From Helicostylum pulchrum (lineage: Eukaryota; Mucoromycota; Mucoromycetes; Mucorales; Mucoraceae): a stretch of DNA of 64,000 nt. Shown here piece by piece: positions 46,920 to 58,720 of the stretch (the first letter of the stretch is position 1; each line of letters opens with the position of its first letter). Position numbers and translations under genes: made by a program. Where the stretch lies: NCBI GenBank assembly GCA_025677825.1, contig JAIXMO010000060.1, positions 1 to 64,000 of the forward strand, written 5' to 3'. Under the pieces are notes generated by a model. The model was not told the DNA's origin, made no database searches, and saw only the letters and a list, made by a program, of their open reading frames with translations.

Positions 46920-48846
46920 TTATTTTCTAACAATATCAATGGAAAACAAGTTTGGACAGTTCAAACGTCTACGGTCTTCATCCATATCAAATTTCTTTGT
47001 ATTTACTTTTTTATCTAAGCTTTCAATGACTGCCATTACAGCAGGAGAATCAATTAGAGGTGACCTGAGTTGAGGTAATGTAATACGTAATTGCATAGAT
47101 GGATAATCATCGACTTCTTCAATCTCCTTGTTTTCTTCGTCATCATCGTCGTCGTCTTCAGATTCACTGCTACTGTTACTAATATCGTCTTCATCAATTA
47201 AGCTAAGATCAGTATCAGCTACAATAGCTGTAAATGAAAGTCCACTTTTAATCAAACCTACACCCGGGTGTAAAGGTGATACGGCAAAAACAAGCTCCAT
47301 TAATCTACCTACATATTTACAAACTGAAATTCCTTTACGTCCAACCAATCCTTGTACAGAATAAAAGATGGGATCAGGTACAGAACCACCTTGACGGAAG
47401 GTTAACAGGATAGATAAAATAGCACGCTCCTTATGAGTTAACCCAGGTATATTGGCTAAAGGACCACTAGCAAGTGGCATATGGAAAGAAACAAATGCTC
47501 TAGTCTCCTTTGGATAATGCGACGTAATATTAGAAAGATGAATAGCAGCAGGTAATAAACGATGCAACTGCAAAGGATGCGCAGGGTTCAAGTAAATCTC
47601 GGGTAAAGCGTTTGCCAAAATTGCAAAAATAGAATCAAATTCAGCAGCATCAAGAACAAAGTCAGACTGAGCAGTATACGCCTTGACACCTTCTAACAAG
47701 GGATCCTTCTTTTTTTCTTGTAAAGGTAATAATTGATAACAAAATCCTTGACGTACACCACCTTCACTGAAAAATACACGCTTGATTTTAAACACTTGTA
47801 AAATAGCGCAGACTAAAAAACAAGAGGCTGGAATCATAGCTGCTCTTCTTTTAGAGATACGAAATACTTTTAATTTTTTCATCAAGTCCTGTGGGTTCTT
47901 GTGGCTGTAGAATTCAGCAAGGTGTTTTAATTCACTACCTGTGATGGAGTAACCGTTAATGATTGGAATAGGATAAACTTGTTTGCGATTAGGGCGTTTA
48001 CGGGGTGCCAAAGAGTCTTGCGCTTTCACTGCCATAGATAGGTAACCGAGGCATCTAAATCCTCCGCCACTCATGTATACTTTATACCCATCTTTGCTCA
48101 ATAACGAGGGAGGTAACTGTGCGGTTTTATAAGCCTTTGTAAGTTCAGTTACAATTTCCCCGTATAAATCTTCGATTTCTTGGCTTGAAGTACATGCGGA
48201 AAGTCGCTTCTTCAGTGCCGCGGCTCCATACGGCATCGAAACGGGGTTAGGTGATACACGAATGTGCGACTCTGTAGAGCCACTTGCGTTTGATGTCATG
48301 ACGTAACTTACTTCGACTGATCCACCGCCTAAATCCATTGTTAAACCATTTACATGATTAAAAGAACCTTAACGATAATAAAAAAAGAAACAAAGAAATA
48401 TAAGCTTTTCCAGTATTAAGCGGGGTGAGGGAAGAGGAAACAAAGAAACCCTTACCAACAATACCAGACGCGGAGATTAAAGCTTCTTCCTGCTTAGATA
48501 ATAAGGATACAGTCCAACCCGTAGCTTCATAAATCCTAGCAAGAAACTCTTGATTGTTGGAGGCAATACGTGTTGCCTCGGTAGCAATAACGCGTACATT
48601 ATGAGGTTCAACTTTTGCATCTTGACAGAGTGTTTTGAAACGTAAGAAACTTGTAATCACTTGGTCAATGACGTCGGAAGGAATAGTGCAATCGTCTCCA
48701 AGTGCGTCCAGCAGAGCAATAGGCGCGCGTTCTTCATAAGCGACAGGTAAGTGACGAGCTAAAGCACTGACGATACCAAAACGAATACCGTTAGAGCCCA
48801 TATCTACCACACCAAAAGGAGCTTGTAAGTCATTTGTTGTAGTCAT
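46920..48846 (-). CDS. Ppx/GppA-fold protein, Rtg2-like retrograde regulator
   Basis: Two exons (48846..48456, 48367..46920) give 612 residues. The ASKHA fold of exopolyphosphatase/GppA is clear: FGVVDMGSNGIRFGI (phosphate loop 1), VIATEATRIASNNQEFL, LLSKQEEALISASGIVG, and MDLGGGSVEVSYV (phosphate loop 2), then FFSEGGVRQGFCYQL. The C-terminal half with an HD-like all-helical region and an acidic insert (SSSESEDDDDDDEENKEIEE) matches the size and layout of yeast Rtg2, which senses mitochondrial state and controls Rtg1/3, and of fungal retrograde regulation protein 2. The ATG at 48844-48846 is used because the longer frame upstream begins at a GTG. Confidence 0.88.
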
Positions 48847-49894
48847 TTTTGACACCTTTTTTCTTTTTTAAAAAAAGAGAGAGAGAGAGAGATAAAAAAG
48901 ATAAAAAAAAAGGAGAACAAAATAAAGGCTTAAAACGGAACAAGTGTTTCATGGCCTGAGCTTTGAGCTTTAAAGTGAGTATGTTGGTTTGAATGGCACT
49001 ATGGCTTATTAAGTCCAAAACGGGGAACTTTTTTTTATGGCTCAGACTCATGCAAACCACCGTCTATAACACCTGCATTAGAGAGTAGCGAATAAAAACA
49101 TGCGGCAGATACTTTATCTCCTAAGTGATTCATCAAATGAAAAAGCTTCTATTTATTTCGTTTATAGAAATAATATTTTTTGCGCTCCGTTATTGATTGT
49201 CCGTATCTTTTTCACTCCCTTAATTATGTATGTATTAACGTAACGTCCACTTGGTAGGAGAGAACTTTTTTTTTTTGGCATTCAGAGCAAAGTAGATTTG
49301 AATATTGTTATAATAAATAAAAAGAGGGGGGGGGGGGGAGCACAAGAGTAACTTGTATTAAGTTATAGTTTATAGTAATATCACGGTATGGCTCAATAAA
49401 AAAAGGGGGGTTAATTAACATTAGGGGAAACTCTCAGAAAAAAAAATTCTAGAAGGAAAAAAAGCTTCTGGTAACAATCAAAAACAAAACAAAACAAAAA
49501 AAGAGTAAATACGCAGTATAAGGGTAGCACAGGGTAGTATAGTCTATATAGCGATCGATAAAAAAAAGAATAAAATCGATACTTGTAAGACGCGACATTC
49601 GATGTAAGTAATAAGATAAAGAAAGCCGGGTATTATCTTACATGTAATAATTCGTGCAAATTTAAAAGCGGTAAACGCAACCCCTATAGTTTGTTTTTCT
49701 TTACAAAAAAAGCGTACTGTTTTTGATACTCCTTGCGCTAGTTTTCTTTGTGTTTCCAAGAAGTTGTTTAATTTTAACAATTTTTTTGACAAATATATCT
49801 TGACGCATATTATCACATGATTTACAAATATAAACAAATCAAAACTGTTTCCTAGTATAAAATAGTATATAATTTTAATTATTTACCTTTTTTC
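48847..49894. other. intergenic, no gene seen
   Basis: Contains G13 at 49326-49338 after an A-rich tract, an (A)CAAAAC tract, and an unsupported minus-strand frame at 49837..49544 with no recognisable features. Confidence 0.5.
49326..49338. repeat. G13 homopolymer
   Basis: Thirteen consecutive G in an otherwise A/T-rich spacer, directly after AAAAAGA. Confidence 0.8.
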
Positions 49895-50815
49895 ATGTCA
49901 CTCAACAACTATTTACAGAAAGACATGTCTTCTTTTCCTATTAACTATGACGATACGGTTGACACTGGTTTGCATACATCTGGATACTCTTCCTTGTCGT
50001 CGTCGTCTTCATCTTCTTCATCTTCCAATTATACATTAAATTACGCTTCTAACAACAATGAAGTTACTACACAAGCTAACATTATACCCATCATACCCAT
50101 CATACTCGTAAAAGAAAAGAAAATATACCCGTGCAATCAATGCTCAAAGTTTTTCAATCGTCCTAGCGCACTAGAAACACACGCTTATACGCATACACAA
50201 GAAAAACCATTCCAGTGCCTAAGGTATGTGTGTATATGTATATATTTTTGATTTTTTGATTTACTGACTTTTTGATCTTTTCTTTGTAGTCATAACTGCG
50301 GTAGAAGATTTTCTGTTGTTTCCAATCTTCGAAGACATTTCAAAGTTCATCAAAAAGGTTTAAATACTGTGGGCAAGATTTCACCTCAAGAAAGGTTACA
50401 CTGTGTACGTAAATTGATCAAAAGAAATTCAAGAGATCTTAATGCCACCGATCAAGCACCACCCAACTTTTATAGCAGTTTGGTAAGTACAACGCTAGGT
50501 TACAGAGCTATAGATTTGCAAGCGTTGACAGCTACTACTGCTACTACTTCTACTATATGCAATCAAAATGATACCATATTACCATCCATTATGACAGAAG
50601 ATGATATCACGCAATATCTTCATGACAGTCAAATGGTAACGGAACAGGAGGCTAGCTTGGCTATACAAAAACCATACGTGTGTCGCGCGGTATCGTACAA
50701 TGTAAATCAAACGCAAAATGATGATCGATTGATAGGGGATATATCAACAACTACTGCTTATCAACAGCCATACATAAACACACCTTTCGTTCAGCTCAAT
50801 GACTTTCATTTCTAG
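49895..50815 (+). CDS. C2H2 zinc-finger protein (two fingers)
   Basis: Two exons (49895..50223, 50290..50815) give 284 residues. An N-terminal Ser-rich stretch (13 serines in a 16-residue window) precedes two adjacent fingers: YPCNQCSKFFNRPSALETHA-YTH and CLSHNCGRRFSVVSNLRRHF-KVH, joined by the TGEKP-like linker TQEKPF. The intron splits the second finger after its first cysteine. The remaining 150 residues are Thr/Gln/Asn-rich with no domain. It is probably a sequence-specific transcription factor; the finger pair and spacing resemble small fungal factors of the Azf/Msn type, but target and function are unknown. Confidence 0.9.
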
Positions 50816-51847
50816 CAGCAGTAATCATAGTAAACGCCTGATTATATTATGTAGATTAAAAGAGAATACACCAAATTATAAATGAATACAAAAAAAAAAA
50901 AAAAAAAAACGCTTCTTAGAAGCATTGCATGAGTAACATGTCTTTTTTACTCTTACCTAATAAAAAATAATTGCTTTTTATTTTATAGTATGCTTTTTTA
51001 TTTATATTTATACAAAAAACTGGTTATGTACTTCCGTTAAAAAAGATGATTGTAACAGTTTTTTTTAAACAAAATTTCTCTTCTATTTCGGCAATACAAC
51101 AGCAATGGAAAATAAACAAACCTTAAAAGGCGAGTAAAACTTTATTATATATTTGGAGAATTTTTTCTCTTTTTTCTATTTTTGCATAAACATTTTTCGG
51201 AAGCACCATTAAACGGTAATTTTGACGTGATATGGAGTCCTTATGTCTCCTTAAAATAGCAGCGAGGAACCAAGCTGGTGAGTCAAGTTGGTTTTAAACT
51301 TTTTTCAAAGCCTTTGTAATGGATAACAAAAAATACAGCTCAGCCTAAATACGAGAAAATATAACTCCCTCTTGTTAAAGTGACCAAAACGTAAACCCCC
51401 CCCCCCCCTCGAGTCTCAACCTTATTTTTGTTTTTTGATGTCACCTAGAGTTCGTTTTATAGTAACTATTTGCTTAACCACAAACCCGACCAGTAGTAGT
51501 AGTTCGTAGCAGTTTAGTATAGCCAGCGACAAAAAAAAACATCGTCATAGATCCGTGTACTATTACATAGTAAGTAGATCGATTCACTTTAACACAAATA
51601 GAGTATTTTCGCGTCGCAAACATACGATTACGATTGGTACGTGTAAAAGGTTAGGGACAACTCACACGCGCCAAGTAAATGTTTCTTATGCAAACAGTAC
51701 GCTTAAAACTTCGTGACTGTTTCAAAGCTTTTTTTTTAAGGCGCCCCCTTGCAAGTTATTCTGTTATTTTTTTGTGTTAGGGAAATAAAGTTATTCTTTC
51801 ATAGATACCTGTCAGTTTTATTTTATTTTATTTTTGGTAAAAAAAAA
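50816..51847. other. intergenic, no gene seen
   Basis: Contains an A20-type tract near 50890 and C13 at 51396-51408. No supported frame. Confidence 0.5.
51396..51408. repeat. C13 homopolymer
   Basis: Thirteen consecutive C about 440 bases upstream of the BCS1 start, followed by TCGAGTC. Confidence 0.8.
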
Positions 51848-53259
51848 ATGGCCTTGTTTGGAAGTTTAACACAGCAAACATCTAATATGAAAGATACACC
51901 ACTTAACGATACACCCAGCTTGGATACACCTGAAAAACAAGGTCTTTTCAGTAGCGTTACCTCAAACCCTTTATTTTCTGCTGGTTTTGGGTTAATAGCT
52001 GTTGGAGCTGCACTTTCACTGTTTAAAAAAGGTACAACAATAGGTACCAGTGTTTTACGAAGAAAGTTATTGGTAACTTTAGAGATTCCTTCCAAGGACA
52101 AGTCATACCTTTGGTTTTTACAATGGATGTCTCACAATGCACCAAAGAGACAAGTAAACCATTTAGCTGTCGAGACTTCATTTAAACAGCATGATAATGG
52201 TAGCGTCAGTACAAAATTTGGGCTTGTGCCTGGACCAGGTACACATTATTTCAAGTACAGAAATATTTGGATGCAAGTACAACGTCAAAGAGATGGTAAA
52301 ATGATGGATTTAACTACAGGTTCACCTTGGGAGACTATCACCATTACCACACTGAGTAGAGATAGAGAGGTTTTTAAACAGCTGTTGCATGAAGCTCAAG
52401 AAATGGCACTTAAAAAACAAGAAGGAAAGACCGTACTTTATACTTCTTATGGACCTGAGTGGAGACCATTTGGTATGCCTAGAAAGAGACGTTTATTGGA
52501 CTCTGTTATTTTAGATAAGGGTATTACAGATCGTATTGTTAATGATGTAAAGGCATTTATTGGTAACGGTAAATGGTATAATGAGAGAGGTATTCCCTAT
52601 AGAAGAGGATATCTTTTATATGGTCCACCTGGATCAGGTAAAAGTAGTTTTATTCAAGCTTTGGCTGTAAGTTTTATTAATTACTATTTTAATATGAGAG
52701 AACCTTGCAAAAAAAAAAAAACTTACGAAACGAATCTTTATACATATATAAAAAAAAATAGGGTGAATTGGAATATAATATCTGTATTCTTAACTTGTCC
52801 GAACGAGGACTTACAGATGATCGATTAAATCACTTGCTAAGTAATGTACCTGAACGTAGTATTATGCTTTTAGAAGATATTGATGCAGCATTTAGCAAGA
52901 GAAGTCAGTCAGACAACCAAGGTTACCAATCAATGATTACATTTAGTGGCCTTTTAAATTCATTAGACGGTGTCGCTTCTGCTGAAGAAAGAATCATCTT
53001 TTTGACAACAAACCATGTAGAAAAATTAGATCCAGCATTAATTAGACCTGGAAGAGTTGATTTAAAGGAATACCTTGGTAATGCAACAGACTATCAGATC
53101 AAAAATATGTTCCTTCGATTCTATGATGACGAGGCTTTAGCTGATAAGTTTGTTGAAAAGACAAGAGGCAGAGATATCAGTACTGCCAGTTTACAAGGTC
53201 ATTTCGTATACTATAAAGATAAACCACAAGAAGCTATTGATCAGGCTGATTCTTTGTAG
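51848..53259 (+). CDS. BCS1: mitochondrial AAA translocase Bcs1
   Basis: Two exons (51848..52666, 52762..53259) give 438 residues. A single membrane segment lies near 44-62 ([17 protein letters not shown]) followed by a basic internal targeting helix, as in Bcs1, which has no cleavable presequence. The BCS1-specific domain ([40 protein letters not shown]) precedes the AAA module: GPPGSGKS at 259-266, [10 protein letters not shown] near 308-317, [19 protein letters not shown] with sensor 1 and arginine finger. It translocates the folded Rieske Fe-S protein across the inner membrane for complex III assembly. Confidence 0.96.
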
Positions 53260-53350
53260 CACCAGAAAAAAACAAAATAAATAAATAATTTTTTTTTTAC
53301 CCAAGAGCTTTTTTCTTCTCTTTACACATATATATATTTTTTTTTCTGAA

Positions 53351-54800
53351 ATGGATGATACCAATTCCAACTACACTTGGATATTACTTGTTGGAGTTGT
53401 TGTTTTCCTTTTCGTTATCGTCGTATTACTTTGCTTTACTAAAGCTAGCGGAGAACGATTATTTTACACTGGGGAAGACTCTATATATGAAGAATCGATT
53501 ATTGAAACACCCGCCATGATGGCGAGTCTTTCACCAGATGCTCGATTAAGTTATGAACAAGCTAAAGGTAAATCTCTTTTTTTTTCGACCCTAGTTTGTA
53601 TATATATTTTTCTCTTTTTTACTCATATTTTTTTTATTAAGCTTTTCAACAAAGACATCCTCCAGAAAGTGTTCCCACCGATATTACTTTATCCCAATAT
53701 GTCAGTATTCAAGAAAAAGGGGTTGCTGCGTTTGAGTTTGAATGGGATATGGAGACACAGAGCTTTGTATCCGCCAGAACAGAGATACAGTTTGTGTCTG
53801 GTGAATCTTGTGTACAGACAAACTTACCTTTACCTAGAAATCAAGAAGTGTATTATTGGGAAGCTAAAATGTTTGAAAAGCCAACGACAACAACAGTATC
53901 TGTAGGTGTGGCTACGAAACCGTACCCCTATTGGAGATTGCCTGGTAACTATAAGCAAGAAGAAAAAGAAACTTTTTTTATATAATAGTCATGGATAACT
54001 TACTACCAAAAAAAAAAAATTAGGTTGGAATAGGCATTCAGTGGGATATTTTAGTAATACAGGAAATAAACATTTTAATAATCCTTTTGCTGGTAGACCT
54101 TATGGATTTACTTATGAAGAAGGAGATGTGATTGGTGTCGGCTATCGTCATCGTACAGGTACCATATTTTTCACACGAAACGGAAGAAAACTGGATGAAG
54201 CGTGTTTTGGCTTAAGATATAATTTGTTTCCTACTATTGGAGCTAATGGACCTTGTCAAGTTCATGTTAATTTGGGCCAAATGGGTACAGTGAAAAAGAG
54301 AGAGAAAGAGAGAGAGAAAGAAACAGAGAGCAAACAATTAAATACATTTTTATAATTGTTTTTGTGTAGGTTTCGTGTTTGTAGAAGCCAATGTAAAGAA
54401 GTGGGGATTGGCACCAGTTCAAGGCACATTGGCACCTCCACCTGCTTATGGTTATGAGGCTGGATCCTTATTATTGGAAAGAGGAAGGACAGGTGAAACT
54501 AGCCATTTATTATCACCAGTGATGAGTCATTACGGATCAACACATATTAGTATACCCTCCATTGTCGAACCTATTACATCGTCTTCTGACGAAGATGAGG
54601 TAGATGATAATACGCCATTGATACAACAAGTCTTATCGAATCAATCAATGCCTATACCGAGTCCACAAAGACGTAGGGAAGGCTTCCCGACTTATTCACC
54701 GCCTTCTTATTCCTCATTTCCAAGGCTGCCCCTATTAATAAATAGAGACAATAGTTATCAAGAAGAATTGGAGAGGAATCAAAGAGCTGGCCTAATTTAA
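53351..54800 (+). CDS. SPRY-domain membrane protein, Ssh4/Ear1-type Rsp5 adaptor
   Basis: Four exons (53351..53567, 53642..53944, 54024..54284, 54370..54800) give 403 residues. One transmembrane segment at about 10-31 (ILLVGVVVFLFVIVVLLCF) follows a short N-terminus. The SPRY domain shows YWEAKMFEKPTTTTVSVGVA, SVGYFSNTGNKHFNNPFAG, EGDVIGVGYRHRTGTIFFTR and LFPTIGANGPCQVHVNLGQ. The C-terminal tail has PPAY and PPSY, PY motifs that bind WW domains of Nedd4/Rsp5 ligases. Yeast Ssh4 and Ear1 share exactly this order and guide Rsp5 to cargo at endosomes and vacuole. An acidic patch (SSSDEDEVDD) lies between the PY motifs. Confidence 0.92.
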
Positions 54801-55102
54801 TATCATTCGATTTAAATCAAGGAGATTATACACGGAAAAAACGTCTCTTTTTTTTTTCTTTTTCCTGTAACGTTCAACGAACAAAAATATATATATACCT
54901 TTTTATTATATTCCCCCCAAAAAAACCCGTCAAAAAAACCACTTGCACTTTCTCTTTTTTTTTCTTTTTTTCTCGTAACCCAAATCTCAAATGTATTTTT
55001 TAATATACTTTATGTTGCCTCTCTGCATACGGCTACTTTAATACAAACATTTAAATGTTGTATACATACCGTTTTTTTTTACTGTGAAAACAGCTCGCAT
55101 TA
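54801..55102. other. intergenic, no gene seen
   Basis: 3' flank of the SPRY gene up to the transposon end; poly-T and poly-A rich. Confidence 0.5.
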
Positions 55103-55860
55103 CAGTAGCCGCTCTATTTAAGGGTGGCCTAAAAGTGGAAGAAAGCCACCCTTATTATCATGCAGCGAATAATTACTTCTAAAAGAAAAAAGCTCACTGA
55201 GATATTTGAGTTTAAATAATTGCTCATATAAGAAACCACTGCAGTTATAATAAAAATGGTTTTTATTTTTTAAAGAAACAGGAAACGCTTTTTGGACTCA
55301 AGTTTTTAATACAAAATAGTTTTTTTAACTATATCTTTGATAAAAAACTTAAAAACGAACTTTTTTGGTTTTTTTCGATCACCTTTTTTAGAAGTTACTT
55401 CTAAACCTTTACTTAAAAAGACACTTTTTTAATATGATAATGGATGAAAAATAATGTACTGTAATACTTTCAATAGTTCTTGAGCTCACCGGAGCTATTG
55501 TACAAAAAAATATGGTGTGTATCGTTTTCTACAAGAGCTCAAACATTAAAATTATATTAATTTCTACTAAATTTTTTATTGATGTCAATTAAAATAGTAC
55601 AAAGCTATTTATTGGAATACCACATAGCAATACATTTAAAAACTGCTAACTATGGTATATAGGACTAAAAGGTATTTTTGCGTTCACTTTATTTGGCTTA
55701 CACTGCATTCCTTTCCAATCTTTCATCACTTTGCAACAGTCTGTATTTAATTTCTTTTCTTTGTTAAATTTCTAAAGATTCACTGCTGATACGCGCTCCA
55801 TTCAAGTATAAATTGACTGCCTTTATAATTTATGGTTTATGTGACTATCCTCTCTCTGTC
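55103..55860. mobile_element. TIR transposon copy 2, one end and subterminal region
   Basis: Starts after TA with CAGTAGCCGCTCTATTTAAG, the same terminal repeat as copy 1, followed by a GGGTGGC/GCCACCC hairpin. The sequence to about 55860 is similar in reverse orientation to 32220-33246. The opposite terminal repeat was not found within the next 3 kb, so the element is truncated, diverged or longer; its interior appears to hold the broken PD-(D/E)XK-like gene at 55837-56560. Confidence 0.7.
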
Positions 55861-56560
55861 GGTAATTGCTTTTAATATTTTAGGTTCCAAAGTACCATTA
55901 CTGCTATCTGAATTTGTTGTTGTTATTGTAGACATATGATCTTTACCGTAGTAATTGATATATATTGTTTTTAGTATTTTATATAAACGGTCAATGTAAG
56001 GGATTCTTAAACTGTCCAATTCAGTCATGACGCACACGCCGTCAACATTTTGACAAATATAAAATTGCAAATTTGTGCCTAAAGTTTATGTTGTTAGTAT
56101 CTAATTGCCAAATAGAACATGTATCGGTCTACTATATATAGCACTTACCGATGACCATTACTTGAAAAGTTTTATTTAAGCGATACTTTGACAGAGCAGT
56201 TTTAGCAAAGATCCCCAAACGATACCGATCAACATTTATCTTATGGTGATTAGTAGCACAATCGATAGTTTTTACTTCGACAAAACCAATAGTTTAACGA
56301 TCATTTTCAATAGCACCATCTGGTCTGTTCTTAATAGTTGTTGCTTAGTAGTTGTTGCTCGATCGTCATTTTTATTGCCGCAGAAAGTAATAGTATTAGT
56401 CCATTTGAAAAGCATACCGTTACTTGTATCACTGTCAAATAAAGATCGAAAGAATAATTGGAGATATCGAGTACATAATTCATACTCTTTAACTTTCTTT
56501 TTCTGAATAGTACTAGGTAGAGTTTCGACTAATGTTTTGAAACTAACAACAACTTGATAA
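55837..56560 (-). pseudogene. broken PD-(D/E)XK-like gene within transposon copy 2
   Basis: Read on the minus strand: VETLPSTIQKKKVKEYELCT, LFFRSLFDSDTSNGMLFKW, then after a frame change NRPDGAIENDR, an in-frame TAA, IGFVEVKTIDCATNHH, VDRYRLGIFAKTALSKYRLN, and after an intron (56148..56079, GTAAGT to TTTAG) NLQFYICQNVDGVCVMTELD and LDSLRIPYIDRLYKILKTIY, ending at 55837. The RPDG...FVEVK arrangement is the PD-(D/E)XK nuclease metal-site pattern, inferred from motif only. At least one frameshift and one stop break it. Similar hypothetical proteins are dispersed in Mucoromycota genomes, which suits a mobile or formerly mobile gene. Copy 1 may retain its last few codons. Confidence 0.6.
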
Positions 56561-58720
56561 GCGTAGGATCCATATCTTCAGTTATAATATTAATAATTTT
56601 TTTTTACGGCATTAAACTTGGTCAAAAGTCTGTTATTGAATTCGTTGACAATAATAATTACGGCCCTCATTCCATACCTATGGTTTGGTTTTTAGATTTA
56701 GAAAAAATATGTGGATTAAGGCGCGTCTGGATTAGAATGAAAAAAAAGCAAACCTGTGACATTTTTTTTTTTGGGGTATACTTACCTTTATAATAAGGCA
56801 TGAAAGAAAGTAGCGCACCGACATTTCTTGGTCCATTCCTAGTGTTTTTTTGGAGCTCTTTCTGGGCGATTGTCTTCAGCTGCTAACTTAGACCCGGAGG
56901 TTGCTTTAAAAAGAACCGTGTCCTTTTTCTACGGACATAAAGAAAACTAAAATGCTAAAAAAAAAGCAGAATAATAATTGAATAAAACTCCTTTAAAAAA
57001 ATACGCGTATAAAAAAAATTACTTACTGGCATTGTATGCATCGTAAAGGAAAAGAGATTTATCTATTCTAAAAAAAAAAGATAAATAAATACGCCTTGCG
57101 TCGATAAAATAGTAATTTTTACTCATGTTATATATTTCATCACTTTTACGTAACTACACTTGTTCTAGACTTACTTCGTACAAGAGGTTAAAAAAACATT
57201 GTGACATTTATGTCAACCGCCAGCTTAACTTTTATTTTTTAAAAGTTGCTACTGTTTTTTTTTTGGATGATTCAATCCTCTTTAAACTGGGTATTTTTAT
57301 TAAGAACATCATTACGTTATTCATGGTAATATTTTAAGGTAAACAAATTGACAAAAAAAAAAGGTGTGAATACTTTTGAAAACTGAACAAAAAACCTCTC
57401 AGGTTTTGTCTCATTCTACTCCAGACGCACCTTAACAGAGATTTGTAGATCCAGTTTTTTTATAATACTAATTGATATATAGTGCGTTAAAGTTTAAAAA
57501 GAGTACAATAAGGTAATAGTAAGGAAAGTGAACAGCAAGTAAAAAGTACAACGGAAAGTAAGATCCAAAATAAAGAGTAAAGATAAATTAAAAAAGCTTA
57601 AGAGAAGTTCGAGATTAAAAAAAAACTGGTGCGAAAACCTGGTGCACGTATCTTTCTCCAAAAGAATAGGTTTTATCTTATCTTCCTTCAAATACTTTAG
57701 CTACGGTGGTGATCGATTTTAACCTTTTTTTGTACCTTTGCAGAAAGTTTGACTTGAATTACCTGTATTTCCTTTTAACTATCATGATTATTAAAACATC
57801 AACTTATTTTATTTATTTTTTTCGTGATTAATTTACCTTAGCTGTAATCACATGTGAGTACTTGCTCGACAACTTTTTCGGCTACAAACCATGCAATTTA
57901 AACACTGTTTGGATATACAAAAGAGCATATTTTATTTAAAAAATAAAATTATACCTACTCCTGTACAAGAAACCCTATACGTCATGCATTACTCGTTTTA
58001 ACCAACACGCAGCAACATTATCTTCTTACAAAATCTTGAATGGTATATCTTTTTTTCTCACTGATGTAAATCAAACAGCTACTAACTAATCTGTGGGAAA
58101 AACGTCAACTGACTTCAGCTGTTGTTTATTATTTTTGCCCAGATGGACTTTGTGGAGACTTCTATCTTTCTAAAGATTTCGTCTTGGTAGTGCAAAAAGG
58201 AGTACGATAGTTTTTATCTTTATTAAATTATTTATTTTATAAAGTTATAAGTACTATTCACACTTGACAACATGGAAAGATCACTAGTTAGTGTTTAAAG
58301 TATGTTTCAATACAGAAAATAAACATTAAAACTATGTGTTGTATTTTTGGCTTAACAATTGCTAATCTTAGAAAACCCGACTTCTGTTTTGTTTGAGAAA
58401 AATCTCTACATAAATCTCATTTGAAAGGTCCTTCCAGTACAGCATCGAGCTTTTTTTTTTTCTCAAACTGTTGTATTATCTATTATTTAATAAACATAGC
58501 TCGTAAATATGATACAGACATAGTAACTGCGACTACAATTTAATCGGCCATAACGCGATATCCGAGTACAAGAAGTACAAGGTGTATTTATGCAATAACA
58601 AAAAGGCTCACAATAATAACAATAACAAAGTCTAGGATTAAAAAGGGGTAGTTTCATAAAATTCAGTTTATATAAATACACTGTGTTTACCGTTCCTTCC
58701 CATTATCTTGAAAAATAAAA
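56561..58720. other. intergenic with element remnants
   Basis: 56561-56800 may hold the degenerate 5' part of the nuclease-like gene on the minus strand (RAVIIIVNEFNNRLL). 56900-56969 resembles 23781-23852. 57629-57661 resembles 39896-39929 (GTGCGAAAACCT core). The remaining 1 kb to the amine oxidase start holds nothing recognised. Confidence 0.4.

Noticed and set aside
49544..49837. 97-residue minus-strand frame before the zinc-finger gene
   Set aside because: Composition follows the local A/T bias, with no domain, no introns and no conserved look; it would also occupy the zinc-finger promoter.
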